Below, piece by piece: positions 1 through 8,130 of a DNA stretch of 64,000 bases; positions within the stretch are counted from its first letter, which is position 1, and each line of letters begins with the position of its first letter. Origin of the DNA: Hymenobacter piscis (GTDB lineage: Bacteria > Bacteroidota > Bacteroidia > Cytophagales > Hymenobacteraceae); NCBI RefSeq assembly GCF_018760735.1, contig NZ_JAHHZN010000010.1, positions 62,001 through 126,000 of the forward strand. The letters run 5' to 3'. The notes below the pieces were generated by a model. The model saw nothing but the letters and a program-made list of their open reading frames with translations. It ran no database searches and was not told the DNA's origin. The position numbers and the translations under genes are program-made.

Positions 1-512
1 ACCGGGTGCTGGCTTACCTCACGGGCGAGCCCCAGGATCCGGCGGTAGGCAACTTCGGAATCTACCACCGCCGCCTGATTGAGGCCCTGCTCCAGCTGCG
101 GGAAAGCACCCGCTACTTCCCCACCATGGTTCGCTGGGCCGGCTTCCGGCAGACCAGCCTGCCGGTGGCCCACGGGGCGGGCACCCGGCCCTCGTCTTAC
201 TCCCTGGTCCGCCGCCTCCGCCTGGCCCTCGACATTCTGCTCACCTACTCCGATAAGCCCCTGCGCCTGGCCGTGTACTTCGGACTGCTGCTCTCGGGCG
301 GGGCCTTTCTGCTGGGGCTGTTGATGCTGGGCCGCTACCTGCTGGGGCAGATTACCGTGCCGGGTTACGCCAGCCTGATGGTAAGCATCAGCCTGTTTTC
401 GGGCATCATTATCGCGGTGCTCGGCATCGTGGGTCTGTACGTGGGCAAAACCTTCGAGGGCGTCCGGAACCGCCCGCTCTACGTGCTGGCCGAAACCACC
501 GACCCGGCATGA
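1..512 (+). CDS. Polyprenyl-phosphate glycosyltransferase (GT2, DPM1/ArnC-like), C-terminal part
   Basis: The reading frame is open to the left edge, so only the C-terminal ~169 residues are present. Two hydrophobic segments (about residues 80-110 and 120-150 of the visible part) are followed by the YVGKTFEGVRNRPLY tail. This architecture is typical of ArnC/GtrB-type enzymes that transfer a sugar to undecaprenyl phosphate at the inner membrane. The same tail style occurs in the complete paralogue at 18094-19050. The stop overlaps the start of the next gene (ATGA), suggesting translational coupling to the RffA-like aminotransferase. The sugar cannot be told from the fragment. Confidence 0.85.
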   Translation, partial: RVLAYLTGEPQDPAVGNFGIYHRRLIEALLQLRESTRYFPTMVRWAGFRQTSLPVAHGAGTRPSSYSLVRRLRLALDILLTYSDKPLRLAVYFGLLLSGGAFLLGLLMLGRYLLGQITVPGYASLMVSISLFSGIIIAVLGIVGLYVGKTFEGVRNRPLYVLAETTDPA

Positions 513-1663
513 TTCCCTCCCCCCTGCCCCCCGACTTCATTCCCTTCAACCGCCCCTGCCTGGCCGGGCCGGAGCTGGAGTACATCCGCCAGGCCGTGGC
601 GGCCGGTAAGCTCTCGGGCAACGGACTCTTTACCCGGCGCTGCCAGCAGTTTTTCGAGCAGCACTACGGTATGGCCAAAGCCCTGCTGACGACCAGCGGC
701 ACCGACGCGCTCGAAATGGCCGCTCTGCTGCTCGATATTCAGCCCGGCGACGAAGTCATCGTGCCCAGCTACACGTTCACCTCCACGGCCAACGCCTTCG
801 TGCTGCGCGGGGCCCGCATCGTCTTTGCCGACAGCCGCCCCGACCATCCCAACCTGGATGTCACCCAGCTGGAAGCCCTCATCACCCCGCGCACCCGCGC
901 CATCGTGCCGGTGCACTACGGCGGTCAGCCCTGCGATATGCCGGCCCTGCTGGCGCTGGCCCGCCGCCATACCCTGTGGGTGGTGGAAGATGCCGCCCAG
1001 GCCATTGAGGCCCGTTTCGAGGGGCGCCCCCTGGGCACCTTCGGCCATCTGGCGGCTTTCTCCTTCCACGAAACCAAAAACCTGAGCGCGGGCGAGGGCG
1101 GTCTGCTGGCCGTAAATGATCCGGCCCTGGCCGCCCGGGCCGAAATCATCTGGGAGAAGGGCACCAACCGCGCCGCCTTCGCCCGGGGCGAGGCCGCCCG
1201 CTACGAGTGGGTAGACGTGGGCTCGTCTTTTCTGCCCTCTGAGCTGAACGCCGCCTATCTGTGGGCCCAGCTCGAAAGCCGCCACCGGATTCAGCAGCAG
1301 CGCCAGCATCTCTGGGAAACGTACCAGTCGGCCCTGGCTCCGCTGGCGGCCGCGGGGTTCTTCGGGCTGCTGCCCCCGGTGGCGGGCAGTCAGCCCAACT
1401 GGCACCTGTTTGCCCTGCTCTGCCGCTCCGAAGCGGAACGCGACGCCCTGCTGGCTTTCCTGCGCCAACGCCACATTCTGGCCGTTTTCCACTACTTACC
1501 CCTGCACCGCAGCCCCTATTACGCCCCCCGGCACGATGGCCGGCAACTGCCCCACGCCGAGCGTTTTGGCCAGACGCTGGTGCGCCTGCCGCTCTACCAC
1601 GATCTGAGTCGAATTGGGCAGCAGCGAGTTATTTCGACAGTTCAGGATTTTTACTTGGGATAG
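509..1663 (+). CDS. rffA: dTDP-4-amino-4,6-dideoxygalactose transaminase (RffA/WecE-like)
   Basis: A 384-aa DegT/DnrJ/EryC1 PLP aminotransferase. It closely follows E. coli WecE throughout, for example LLLDIQPGDEVIVPSYTF, ANAFVLRGARIVF, VVEDAAQ and SFHETKN. Lys190 in FHETKN is the expected PLP Schiff-base residue. In the family this enzyme transfers an amino group to dTDP-4-keto-6-deoxyglucose to give dTDP-Fuc4N. Length is normal for WecE. It overlaps the upstream lipid-phosphate glycosyltransferase by 4 bp, so the two are probably cotranscribed. A WecD-like acetyltransferase, the usual next step, lies 19 kb away at 20519-21529, so the partnership is inference. Confidence 0.92.
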   Translation: MIPSPLPPDFIPFNRPCLAGPELEYIRQAVAAGKLSGNGLFTRRCQQFFEQHYGMAKALLTTSGTDALEMAALLLDIQPGDEVIVPSYTFTSTANAFVLRGARIVFADSRPDHPNLDVTQLEALITPRTRAIVPVHYGGQPCDMPALLALARRHTLWVVEDAAQAIEARFEGRPLGTFGHLAAFSFHETKNLSAGEGGLLAVNDPALAARAEIIWEKGTNRAAFARGEAARYEWVDVGSSFLPSELNAAYLWAQLESRHRIQQQRQHLWETYQSALAPLAAAGFFGLLPPVAGSQPNWHLFALLCRSEAERDALLAFLRQRHILAVFHYLPLHRSPYYAPRHDGRQLPHAERFGQTLVRLPLYHDLSRIGQQRVISTVQDFYLG

Positions 1664-1689
1664 TGGACTCATCAAACGGGGCGTTACAG

Positions 1690-2961
1690 CTAAAACAGAT
1701 TGCTGGAAGTTGTGGAAGCAAGCAGTGCTTCCCACCGCTTCATAATTTTGCTGGGCGCAAAATCCTGCACCCTAGACTGCGCCTGAGTAGCGTAGTTTGT
1801 ACGTTGAATGGAATCATTCAGCAAACTGGAAAGCGCATTAGCCCATAGCGAAGCATTTTGGGCTAGAACAGGGCCGGCACCGAGCAGAGGAAGCAATACT
1901 CCAAACTCGGCCCATTCAGCATTAACAGCATATTGCGTAGCCGGAGTATGGGGAGCTAGAATCTCCCGGGGCCCTGTCGGGCAATCCGTCGATACCACTG
2001 GCACACCGCAGGCCATTGCCTCACACAACGCCATTGGAAAACCTTCAGTAGACGACGATAGTAGCGACAAAGCAGCACGCGCGATGTACTGAAATGGATT
2101 GCTCTGAAAACCAAAAAAGTACACATCAAACTCCGATGTCAGCGGTGTACCAGACCATACCTGCCAACTCCGTAAGCCCAGTTCCTGACAACGCAGCAAA
2201 AGATCTGAACGCAATGGTCCATCCCCCAAAATAGCAAGCTTGACATTCTGGTGTCCGCTTGCATGCATATTAATCAACACATCTAATAAGGCTGTCTGGT
2301 TTTTTTCAAGAGCCAAGCGACCTGAGGTTATCATTACAGTATGCTGCTCAAATAAATTCTGTTCAACTGCCGAGAGCGGCTCTCTGCTCCGAATGCGAAT
2401 ACCTTCAACATCAAAGAAATTATTAATTGTAACGACTTTTGACTGAGGCAATTTAAGAAAATCAATAAGTTCCTGACGCAAGTCGCGACTAACGGGTACA
2501 ATGTAGTCTGCAGTTCGGTAAAGCAGTGGCATCAGTACACGCCGACGAAGCCACCCTAATTTTCCCGTAATATTAGGATCATGCTGCTTGGAATTATGAA
2601 TACATAGTATAACCTGCTCACGGCCTTTACTAAGAATATTGAGATAGTCTGCTCCTTCTAAGTGACTGATACATACATCAATTTTGTATTCTGATTTCAA
2701 TTGCTTCATACGTTTTATACGGCCTACAAAGCTCCATATTTTTCCTAGTATACTCGCTCCAGCAGCCACATCCAGCCCTACTAATTTATTAGCAGTAGGA
2801 AAAGCAACATCCGTTCTGCTATCAAATACACACTCAATAACGTTGTGATGATAGGCCAGTTGTTTTGCGTGATCATGAAATACTCGCTCCGCTCCGCCAT
2901 AAGAAAGTTGCGGAATTAGTAAGAGAATGTTTTTGCGCGAAACTGTAGAAGAGTTGCTCAT
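1690..2961 (-). CDS. Glycosyltransferase family 4
   Basis: A 423-aa GT-B fold enzyme. The N-terminal donor/acceptor domain opens with LLLIPQLSYGGAERVFHDH; the GGAERV motif is typical of GT4. The C-terminal half carries TSGRLALEKNQ and the nucleotide-sugar binding signature STEGFPMALCEAMACGVPVV. Its start overlaps the stop of the GT2 gene 2958-4007 by 4 bp (ATGA), indicating one transcript. It is more AT-rich than the WecE-like gene beside it, which suggests a separate origin. It ends 26 bp from the convergent rffA stop. Donor and linkage are unknown. Confidence 0.88.
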   Translation of the reverse strand: MSNSSTVSRKNILLLIPQLSYGGAERVFHDHAKQLAYHHNVIECVFDSRTDVAFPTANKLVGLDVAAGASILGKIWSFVGRIKRMKQLKSEYKIDVCISHLEGADYLNILSKGREQVILCIHNSKQHDPNITGKLGWLRRRVLMPLLYRTADYIVPVSRDLRQELIDFLKLPQSKVVTINNFFDVEGIRIRSREPLSAVEQNLFEQHTVMITSGRLALEKNQTALLDVLINMHASGHQNVKLAILGDGPLRSDLLLRCQELGLRSWQVWSGTPLTSEFDVYFFGFQSNPFQYIARAALSLLSSSTEGFPMALCEAMACGVPVVSTDCPTGPREILAPHTPATQYAVNAEWAEFGVLLPLLGAGPVLAQNASLWANALSSLLNDSIQRTNYATQAQSRVQDFAPSKIMKRWEALLASTTSSNLF

Positions 2962-4007
2962 GATTTTAGTGCCTTGCTTTTTTTAGGCATGAAGTAGTTT
3001 TTGATCAGGAACTTTGCCTGTACCATCCGGCGGGGCTGATAGTGGCGCGCCAGCGGCTGGCGATGATATTCCACCCACCCGTTCGTGCGGCGGTCGGGGT
3101 TCAGATAGCAGGTCAGAAACCAGCGCTCGGCCACGCAACGCAGCATGGCGGCGGGGTCGGCGTAGCGGCGCGTCTGGTTGAAGGTGTGAATCTTCCAGAG
3201 CCAGGCGTGCACTTCGGCCAGGGTGATGTCGCCCAGCACAAACGGGAAATAGGAGATGGTGTTATGCACGTGTAGTTCCCGCGCGCAGAACGGAATACCG
3301 AACACCCCCAACTGCCGCTCCCGGATCTGGTTGCTCTTGGCGTTGCGCCGGGCGTGCACGTCGGCCTTGAGCGTCTGGGGCAGGGTGCGGTAGTGCAGCA
3401 GAATGTCGGGCTGGTTGACGATGTCGGTGACCTGGGCCAGGCGGGCAATAAACTCGTAGTCTTCGCCGAACGTGTCCTGAATCGTGTCGTCGTAGCGCAG
3501 GCCGTGCTCCTGCAGCAGGGAGCGGCGGAAAAAGGCTGTGGGATTAGCCACCGGCATGTTGAACAACAGAAAGCTGCGCACTGCGTCGGCCGACAGCGGG
3601 TACTCGTACACGATGTCCGACTCGCCAAAGCATTGCAGGAAGCTGCTGGTGAGACCCACCGTGGGGTTTTGCTCCAGAAAATCGACTTGCGCCTGCAGCC
3701 GGTGCGGCAGGGCAATGTCGTCGGCGTCCATCTTGGCAATGTACTTGCCGCGGGCGTACTCGGCCCCGTAGTTGTCGGCAAAGGAACGCCCCCGGTTTCG
3801 CTCGTTGGCCAGCACCCGCACGCGCGGGTCAGTCTGGTAACTGCGGGCCACGGCCAGGCTCTCGTCCCGGGAGCAGTCGTCGACGATGATCAGCTCGAAA
3901 TCCTGAAACGTCTGCTGCAGAATGCTCTCGATGGCGGGACGCAAGTAGTCCCCGGCATTGTACACGGGGATAATCACGGAAACAAGAGGAACCTCAGAAA
4001 TGAACAT
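2958..4007 (-). CDS. Glycosyltransferase family 2, copy A of a duplicated gene
   Basis: A 349-aa GT2 enzyme. It has the SVIIPVYNAGDYL start, IIVDDCSRDES, the KMDADD metal-binding DxD region and an EDYEF motif further on. It is identical in protein sequence to copy B (5595-6629) except for the last residues: PKKSKALKS here, RFFK there. DNA is identical over 2987-4008 apart from two synonymous changes near the start codon. Unlike copy B it has no recognisable TAnnTTTG box just upstream. It is translationally coupled (ATGA) to the downstream GT4 gene. Two identical glycosyltransferases in one locus are unlikely to be needed, so this is probably a recent duplication. Confidence 0.9.
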   Translation of the reverse strand: MFISEVPLVSVIIPVYNAGDYLRPAIESILQQTFQDFELIIVDDCSRDESLAVARSYQTDPRVRVLANERNRGRSFADNYGAEYARGKYIAKMDADDIALPHRLQAQVDFLEQNPTVGLTSSFLQCFGESDIVYEYPLSADAVRSFLLFNMPVANPTAFFRRSLLQEHGLRYDDTIQDTFGEDYEFIARLAQVTDIVNQPDILLHYRTLPQTLKADVHARRNAKSNQIRERQLGVFGIPFCARELHVHNTISYFPFVLGDITLAEVHAWLWKIHTFNQTRRYADPAAMLRCVAERWFLTCYLNPDRRTNGWVEYHRQPLARHYQPRRMVQAKFLIKNYFMPKKSKALKS

Positions 4008-4008
4008 A
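2987..4008. repeat. 1,022-bp direct repeat, copy A
   Basis: Nearly identical to 5609-6630 (offset 2,622 bp). The only differences I find are at 3978 and 3987, both synonymous. The repeat begins 30 bp inside the gene's 3' end and stops 1 bp before the start codon, so it is almost exactly one gene. Confidence 0.95.
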
Positions 4009-4140
4009 CGTCGATTCTGTAAACTGTCTGTTTATTCCCTTGCTCACCATGGTTGCAATCCTACGCCACGAAGCACTTCACAGCATATACTTGCTCATAA
4101 ACCCATCACGAATTCGCAAATACAAAATATTTAGTAATTT

Positions 4141-5430
4141 CTAAGTAACAGGAACATGTGCAAATATCTTTTCAGCTACAGGCAAATACTGACTAATACC
4201 CCTATAGTGAATACCTGCTTCACGGCAACGTTCTCTCAATAAAAATTTATCCTCGCTCAAAAATTCTTCAATCATGGGATAAGCCCTACGAATCTCGGAC
4301 TCCGAAAAATCAGATACCGTAACACCAACTTTAAAATCATCTGCTACTACATCATCTTCCGATACGCCACGACACACTAAATACGGAAGTCCACAGCATA
4401 AATACTCGCCAACTTTGATAGGCGAACGATATTTCTGAGCCGGTAAGGCTGGAATAGCTACTATACCAAAGTCAGCGGCTGATATATAGTCTTGTACTTC
4501 ATGATATGGACTCCGCTTAATACTATAATGAGTAGAGGGAACCCCAGCTACTGCCATTACCTCACTAATATGAGCAACAGGATCTGGTGAAACAATAAGG
4601 AAAAATAAATTAGCATTAAGCTTATGCAGTTCAGCAAATAAAAATCCAATTTCCTGATCATAATATATACCTCCAAATTTACCTAAGTACAGTACAACAG
4701 GAGTGTCATCAGCTGAAATAGGTAGCACTTTCCTTATCCGGTCCCGCCCCTCTTGCGTGAATTGAAAACGGTTTTCATTGACGCAACTTGGCAATCTAAA
4801 TATGGTGGCTTTACTTCCAGATGCCCGTAGACGGTGAATCATATGATCAGTACCTGTAGTTAAGACATCAGCGTAACGACCTGATATTTTTTCCATATAG
4901 TTCAGCCCTCTATATGCAAGTCCGCTGGTGGGCCAAATATTAAAATCACGCATAAATTCGCTGTGTGGCTCATGCCAGAAACCATAGAATTTCAGCCCTA
5001 GCAGCTTAGCTATAATAAAAGCGAAGGATCCTGAGATAGTACCTAAACCGCCGATACTACTGACATTTCCGAATATTCTCAACTTAAGCACTAAAATAAA
5101 ACCGACCAGCAGATCGTATGCTTTTTTTATAATTTTAAATTTACCTGAATGCCATACAAGTGGATACCATTTTGTATTATACTTGCTTAATGACTGGTGT
5201 ATCTCCGCCCGTTGAGTCGAATTAAGTGGCCAGTCTTGCTGTTCGTAGGTGATAAGATGAAAGCGAAGATCAGGCTGTTTAGAAGCAGCATGCTCCATAA
5301 AAGGCAATAAAATTCCTTTGAAAAGTGGATCATCAAAGCTGTTATAAATATACACAACCATTGAACGAACCTCTTCTTCTTCTGACTTTACAAATTTATC
5401 CATTTTTTGCGTGTTGCTGAAAAATACCAT
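4141..5430 (-). CDS. GT4-like glycosyltransferase, AT-rich
   Basis: A 429-aa protein with GT-B character. It has VLYLGKFGG (nucleotide-binding lobe), PYHEVQDYISAADFGIV, and the late KVGEYLCCGLPYLV segment matching the GT4 donor-site region. It lies between the two copies of the duplicated GT2 gene and is far more AT-rich than they are, a sign of separate acquisition. The start is uncertain: besides Met1, Met10 and Met24 (MVVYIYNSFDD) are possible, the last fitting the beginning of the fold best. A 12-bp perfect inverted repeat lies directly upstream of the longest start. Substrate unknown. Confidence 0.82.
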   Translation of the reverse strand: MVFFSNTQKMDKFVKSEEEEVRSMVVYIYNSFDDPLFKGILLPFMEHAASKQPDLRFHLITYEQQDWPLNSTQRAEIHQSLSKYNTKWYPLVWHSGKFKIIKKAYDLLVGFILVLKLRIFGNVSSIGGLGTISGSFAFIIAKLLGLKFYGFWHEPHSEFMRDFNIWPTSGLAYRGLNYMEKISGRYADVLTTGTDHMIHRLRASGSKATIFRLPSCVNENRFQFTQEGRDRIRKVLPISADDTPVVLYLGKFGGIYYDQEIGFLFAELHKLNANLFFLIVSPDPVAHISEVMAVAGVPSTHYSIKRSPYHEVQDYISAADFGIVAIPALPAQKYRSPIKVGEYLCCGLPYLVCRGVSEDDVVADDFKVGVTVSDFSESEIRRAYPMIEEFLSEDKFLLRERCREAGIHYRGISQYLPVAEKIFAHVPVT

Positions 5431-5433
5431 TTG

Positions 5434-5468
5434 ACTTAATAATAGACAAAACCAAACTATTATTAAGT
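5434..5468. repeat. 12-bp perfect inverted repeat upstream of the AT-rich GT4 gene
   Basis: Arms ACTTAATAATAG (5434-5445) and CTATTATTAAGT (5457-5468) with an 11-bp spacer, starting 4 bp before the longest start codon. It could be an operator or an mRNA hairpin. Confidence 0.6.
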
Positions 5469-5594
5469 TTCAAAGCCTCCCAAAGTTCAGATACAATTTT
5501 GTATCAACTATTTCTCTTCACAAAACACGACGCTCTGCCAGCGTAAACTGCACGAGGTATTAAGCAAGTTTGATCACTACGTATTGGCAGAATA

Positions 5595-6629
5595 TTATTT
5601 AAAAAAACGCATGAAGTAGTTTTTGATCAGGAACTTTGCCTGTACCATCCGGCGGGGCTGATAGTGGCGCGCCAGCGGCTGGCGATGATATTCCACCCAC
5701 CCGTTCGTGCGGCGGTCGGGGTTCAGATAGCAGGTCAGAAACCAGCGCTCGGCCACGCAACGCAGCATGGCGGCGGGGTCGGCGTAGCGGCGCGTCTGGT
5801 TGAAGGTGTGAATCTTCCAGAGCCAGGCGTGCACTTCGGCCAGGGTGATGTCGCCCAGCACAAACGGGAAATAGGAGATGGTGTTATGCACGTGTAGTTC
5901 CCGCGCGCAGAACGGAATACCGAACACCCCCAACTGCCGCTCCCGGATCTGGTTGCTCTTGGCGTTGCGCCGGGCGTGCACGTCGGCCTTGAGCGTCTGG
6001 GGCAGGGTGCGGTAGTGCAGCAGAATGTCGGGCTGGTTGACGATGTCGGTGACCTGGGCCAGGCGGGCAATAAACTCGTAGTCTTCGCCGAACGTGTCCT
6101 GAATCGTGTCGTCGTAGCGCAGGCCGTGCTCCTGCAGCAGGGAGCGGCGGAAAAAGGCTGTGGGATTAGCCACCGGCATGTTGAACAACAGAAAGCTGCG
6201 CACTGCGTCGGCCGACAGCGGGTACTCGTACACGATGTCCGACTCGCCAAAGCATTGCAGGAAGCTGCTGGTGAGACCCACCGTGGGGTTTTGCTCCAGA
6301 AAATCGACTTGCGCCTGCAGCCGGTGCGGCAGGGCAATGTCGTCGGCGTCCATCTTGGCAATGTACTTGCCGCGGGCGTACTCGGCCCCGTAGTTGTCGG
6401 CAAAGGAACGCCCCCGGTTTCGCTCGTTGGCCAGCACCCGCACGCGCGGGTCAGTCTGGTAACTGCGGGCCACGGCCAGGCTCTCGTCCCGGGAGCAGTC
6501 GTCGACGATGATCAGCTCGAAATCCTGAAACGTCTGCTGCAGAATGCTCTCGATGGCGGGACGCAAGTAGTCCCCGGCATTGTACACGGGGATAATCACA
6601 GAAACAAGGGGAACCTCAGAAATGAACAT
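5595..6629 (-). CDS. Glycosyltransferase family 2, copy B of a duplicated gene
   Basis: A 344-aa GT2 protein, identical to copy A (2958-4007) up to NYFM. The frame could begin at 6737, but I place the start at 6629. That Met is shared with copy A, and a perfect TACCTTTG promoter box lies at 6637-6644, only 7 bp before it, leaving no room for the longer form in the transcript. The C-terminus (RFFK) is set by the DNA outside the repeat. Metal-binding DADD and the DDCSRDES motif are intact. Having its own promoter makes this the more likely parental copy (inference). Confidence 0.9.
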   Translation of the reverse strand: MFISEVPLVSVIIPVYNAGDYLRPAIESILQQTFQDFELIIVDDCSRDESLAVARSYQTDPRVRVLANERNRGRSFADNYGAEYARGKYIAKMDADDIALPHRLQAQVDFLEQNPTVGLTSSFLQCFGESDIVYEYPLSADAVRSFLLFNMPVANPTAFFRRSLLQEHGLRYDDTIQDTFGEDYEFIARLAQVTDIVNQPDILLHYRTLPQTLKADVHARRNAKSNQIRERQLGVFGIPFCARELHVHNTISYFPFVLGDITLAEVHAWLWKIHTFNQTRRYADPAAMLRCVAERWFLTCYLNPDRRTNGWVEYHRQPLARHYQPRRMVQAKFLIKNYFMRFFK

Positions 6630-6630
6630 A
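5609..6630. repeat. 1,022-bp direct repeat, copy B
   Basis: Partner of 2987-4008 in the same orientation. The promoter box of copy B lies just outside the repeat, at 6637-6644. Confidence 0.95.
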
Positions 6631-6636
6631 ATACCG

Positions 6637-6644
6637 CAAAGGTA
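6637..6644 (-). promoter_or_regulatory. -7 box TACCTTTG for GT2 copy B
   Basis: Perfect match to the Bacteroidota TAnnTTTG element, 7 bp before ATG 6629. It argues against the longer reading frame and predicts a nearly leaderless mRNA. No clear -33 TTG. Confidence 0.65.
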
Positions 6645-6740
6645 CGGCGTCCTGCTGAAACGCTCTCTTACCTTGGTTCCTACTTCCACTCGTTGCTTGC
6701 TCCCGCTCTTAAACAGCTCAGCATAAGCTAGTATCAACTA

Positions 6741-7877
6741 CTAGGCAAAGCCCGTGACGCTCTGTCCAGAAAGCGCTGCAACGATTACTGACTCCAACTC
6801 CTCTGAATTCACCACCACGTCTACCTGGTTGTTCACATCACCAGTAGCCGAGCGACAGGGCGCAGCGTAGTAAGAAATATTAAAATATGACGCCAGGAAA
6901 AAATAAAACAAGTATTTCTCTGAGTCAAGATTGATAAGCTCCACGACTTTTGCGCCTGCCTGCAGAAACATCAGGTTGGTCAGGTTAGCGCCATGTAGCC
7001 CCACCAATACTGCGGTTTCGCCCATCAGCTCCACCTGCTGCTGAAAGCTCAGATCTTCAAAAAAGACCGTCTCGAATTTGTACTTGCTCAGTACCTGCTC
7101 AACTGCCGCCTCATTGGAAACCCGGCGTACCGACTGCTTCGCACGCGAGACATAAATACGCCGGTGCGGCAAACCGCTGGGCTTATTAAACTGACGCATT
7201 AATTCGTCACGTACCCTGATCAAACTGAATTCATACTGCCTACTGGTGTCCTTGAGCGCCATCTCCAGATAAGGCCTTTTCTCCGGAATGATCAGGGAGC
7301 TGACTTGTGCTATCTCGTTTTTTTTAACCGGGATGAAATTCTCAAACCCTAGGAGTGAGGCAGTCGCTTTGATAAAGGAAGGTGCTGGATCGGGTATTAG
7401 CAATCCTACGGTTGGATAGTATTTGCGTAAAACCAGTAACCGAGGCAATGATTCAACGAGCCAATGATAATAGTTCTGAGCCGACCAGATATCATAAACC
7501 AATGCGGCTTGCTCATAGCGGCGAATTCGCTTCGGCCGCAGCCATTGATTCAGCAGAAAGCTGTTCCTGAAGAAGCCATCGGTGTCCGGAGACATCTCCG
7601 GTTTGAAAAGTCGAAGGTTATTGAATACAGCCCCATGCCAGGAAACGTGGGCATGGGCAACCGTATACAAATGTAAAGCAGCTATCGACTTTGGCGCAGT
7701 GTTGACCATTTTTCTATAATGATCAGCAACCTCCTTTGCCATTGATTCGATATTACCTGGCAGGGTATAGTGATGGGCAGCAGCTTCAGCAGAAACTACA
7801 GTTACATCACTCGCCTCCCAAACTGGCAGCGCTCTGGACAGCTTAGCTGTTACAAGATCAACCAATTTCTTCAACAT
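6741..7877 (-). CDS. GT61 family glycosyltransferase (DUF563)
   Basis: A 378-aa protein of the GT61/DUF563 group, found in capsule and exopolysaccharide loci. The visible family features are YYHWLVESLPRLLVLRKYY in the middle, then RRIYVSRAKQSVRRV, and the highly characteristic LVGLHGANLTNLMFL followed by VVELI. No signal peptide or membrane segment is seen, so a cytoplasmic or peripheral membrane location is likely. It lies upstream of the duplicated GT2 gene on the same strand. The acceptor sugar cannot be inferred. Confidence 0.88.
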   Translation of the reverse strand: MLKKLVDLVTAKLSRALPVWEASDVTVVSAEAAAHHYTLPGNIESMAKEVADHYRKMVNTAPKSIAALHLYTVAHAHVSWHGAVFNNLRLFKPEMSPDTDGFFRNSFLLNQWLRPKRIRRYEQAALVYDIWSAQNYYHWLVESLPRLLVLRKYYPTVGLLIPDPAPSFIKATASLLGFENFIPVKKNEIAQVSSLIIPEKRPYLEMALKDTSRQYEFSLIRVRDELMRQFNKPSGLPHRRIYVSRAKQSVRRVSNEAAVEQVLSKYKFETVFFEDLSFQQQVELMGETAVLVGLHGANLTNLMFLQAGAKVVELINLDSEKYLFYFFLASYFNISYYAAPCRSATGDVNNQVDVVVNSEELESVIVAALSGQSVTGFA

Positions 7878-7976
7878 GAACTACAAAGGTTTCACAGACG
7901 GCACATTATATCATACATTATGCATCCTAAGGCTAAGAATATCAATATGTATATTTCATGAAATCACTATAGAGGC

Positions 7977-8105
7977 TTCGTGAACAGTGTATCCGTCTGA
8001 TGTTGAGACGTAAATGTGCGTCTCAATACCCGCGCCGTTGTCACGTCTTGGTTCAACGCCGAAACGCAAGTATGCGTTTTTACAAATGGATACACCGTTC
8101 ACGAA
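7977..8105. repeat. 129-bp MITE-like inverted-repeat element
   Basis: Outer arms of 20 bp (7977-7996 and 8086-8105) match at 18 positions. Each half carries its own small hairpin (TTGAGACG...CGTCTCAA and AAACGCA...TGCGTTT). It lies between the GT8 and GT61 genes and codes for nothing. Confidence 0.65.
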
Positions 8106-8130
8106 ACTGATATAAATCTTTTCTCCCACC

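Noticed and set aside
479..1492. 337-codon minus-strand frame opposite rffA
   Set aside because: Antisense shadow of a gene with clear family motifs; Gln/Gly/Val-rich translation without homology features.
6630..6737. 36-codon N-terminal extension of GT2 copy B
   Set aside because: It lies across the promoter box and is absent from copy A; the shared Met at 6629 is preferred.
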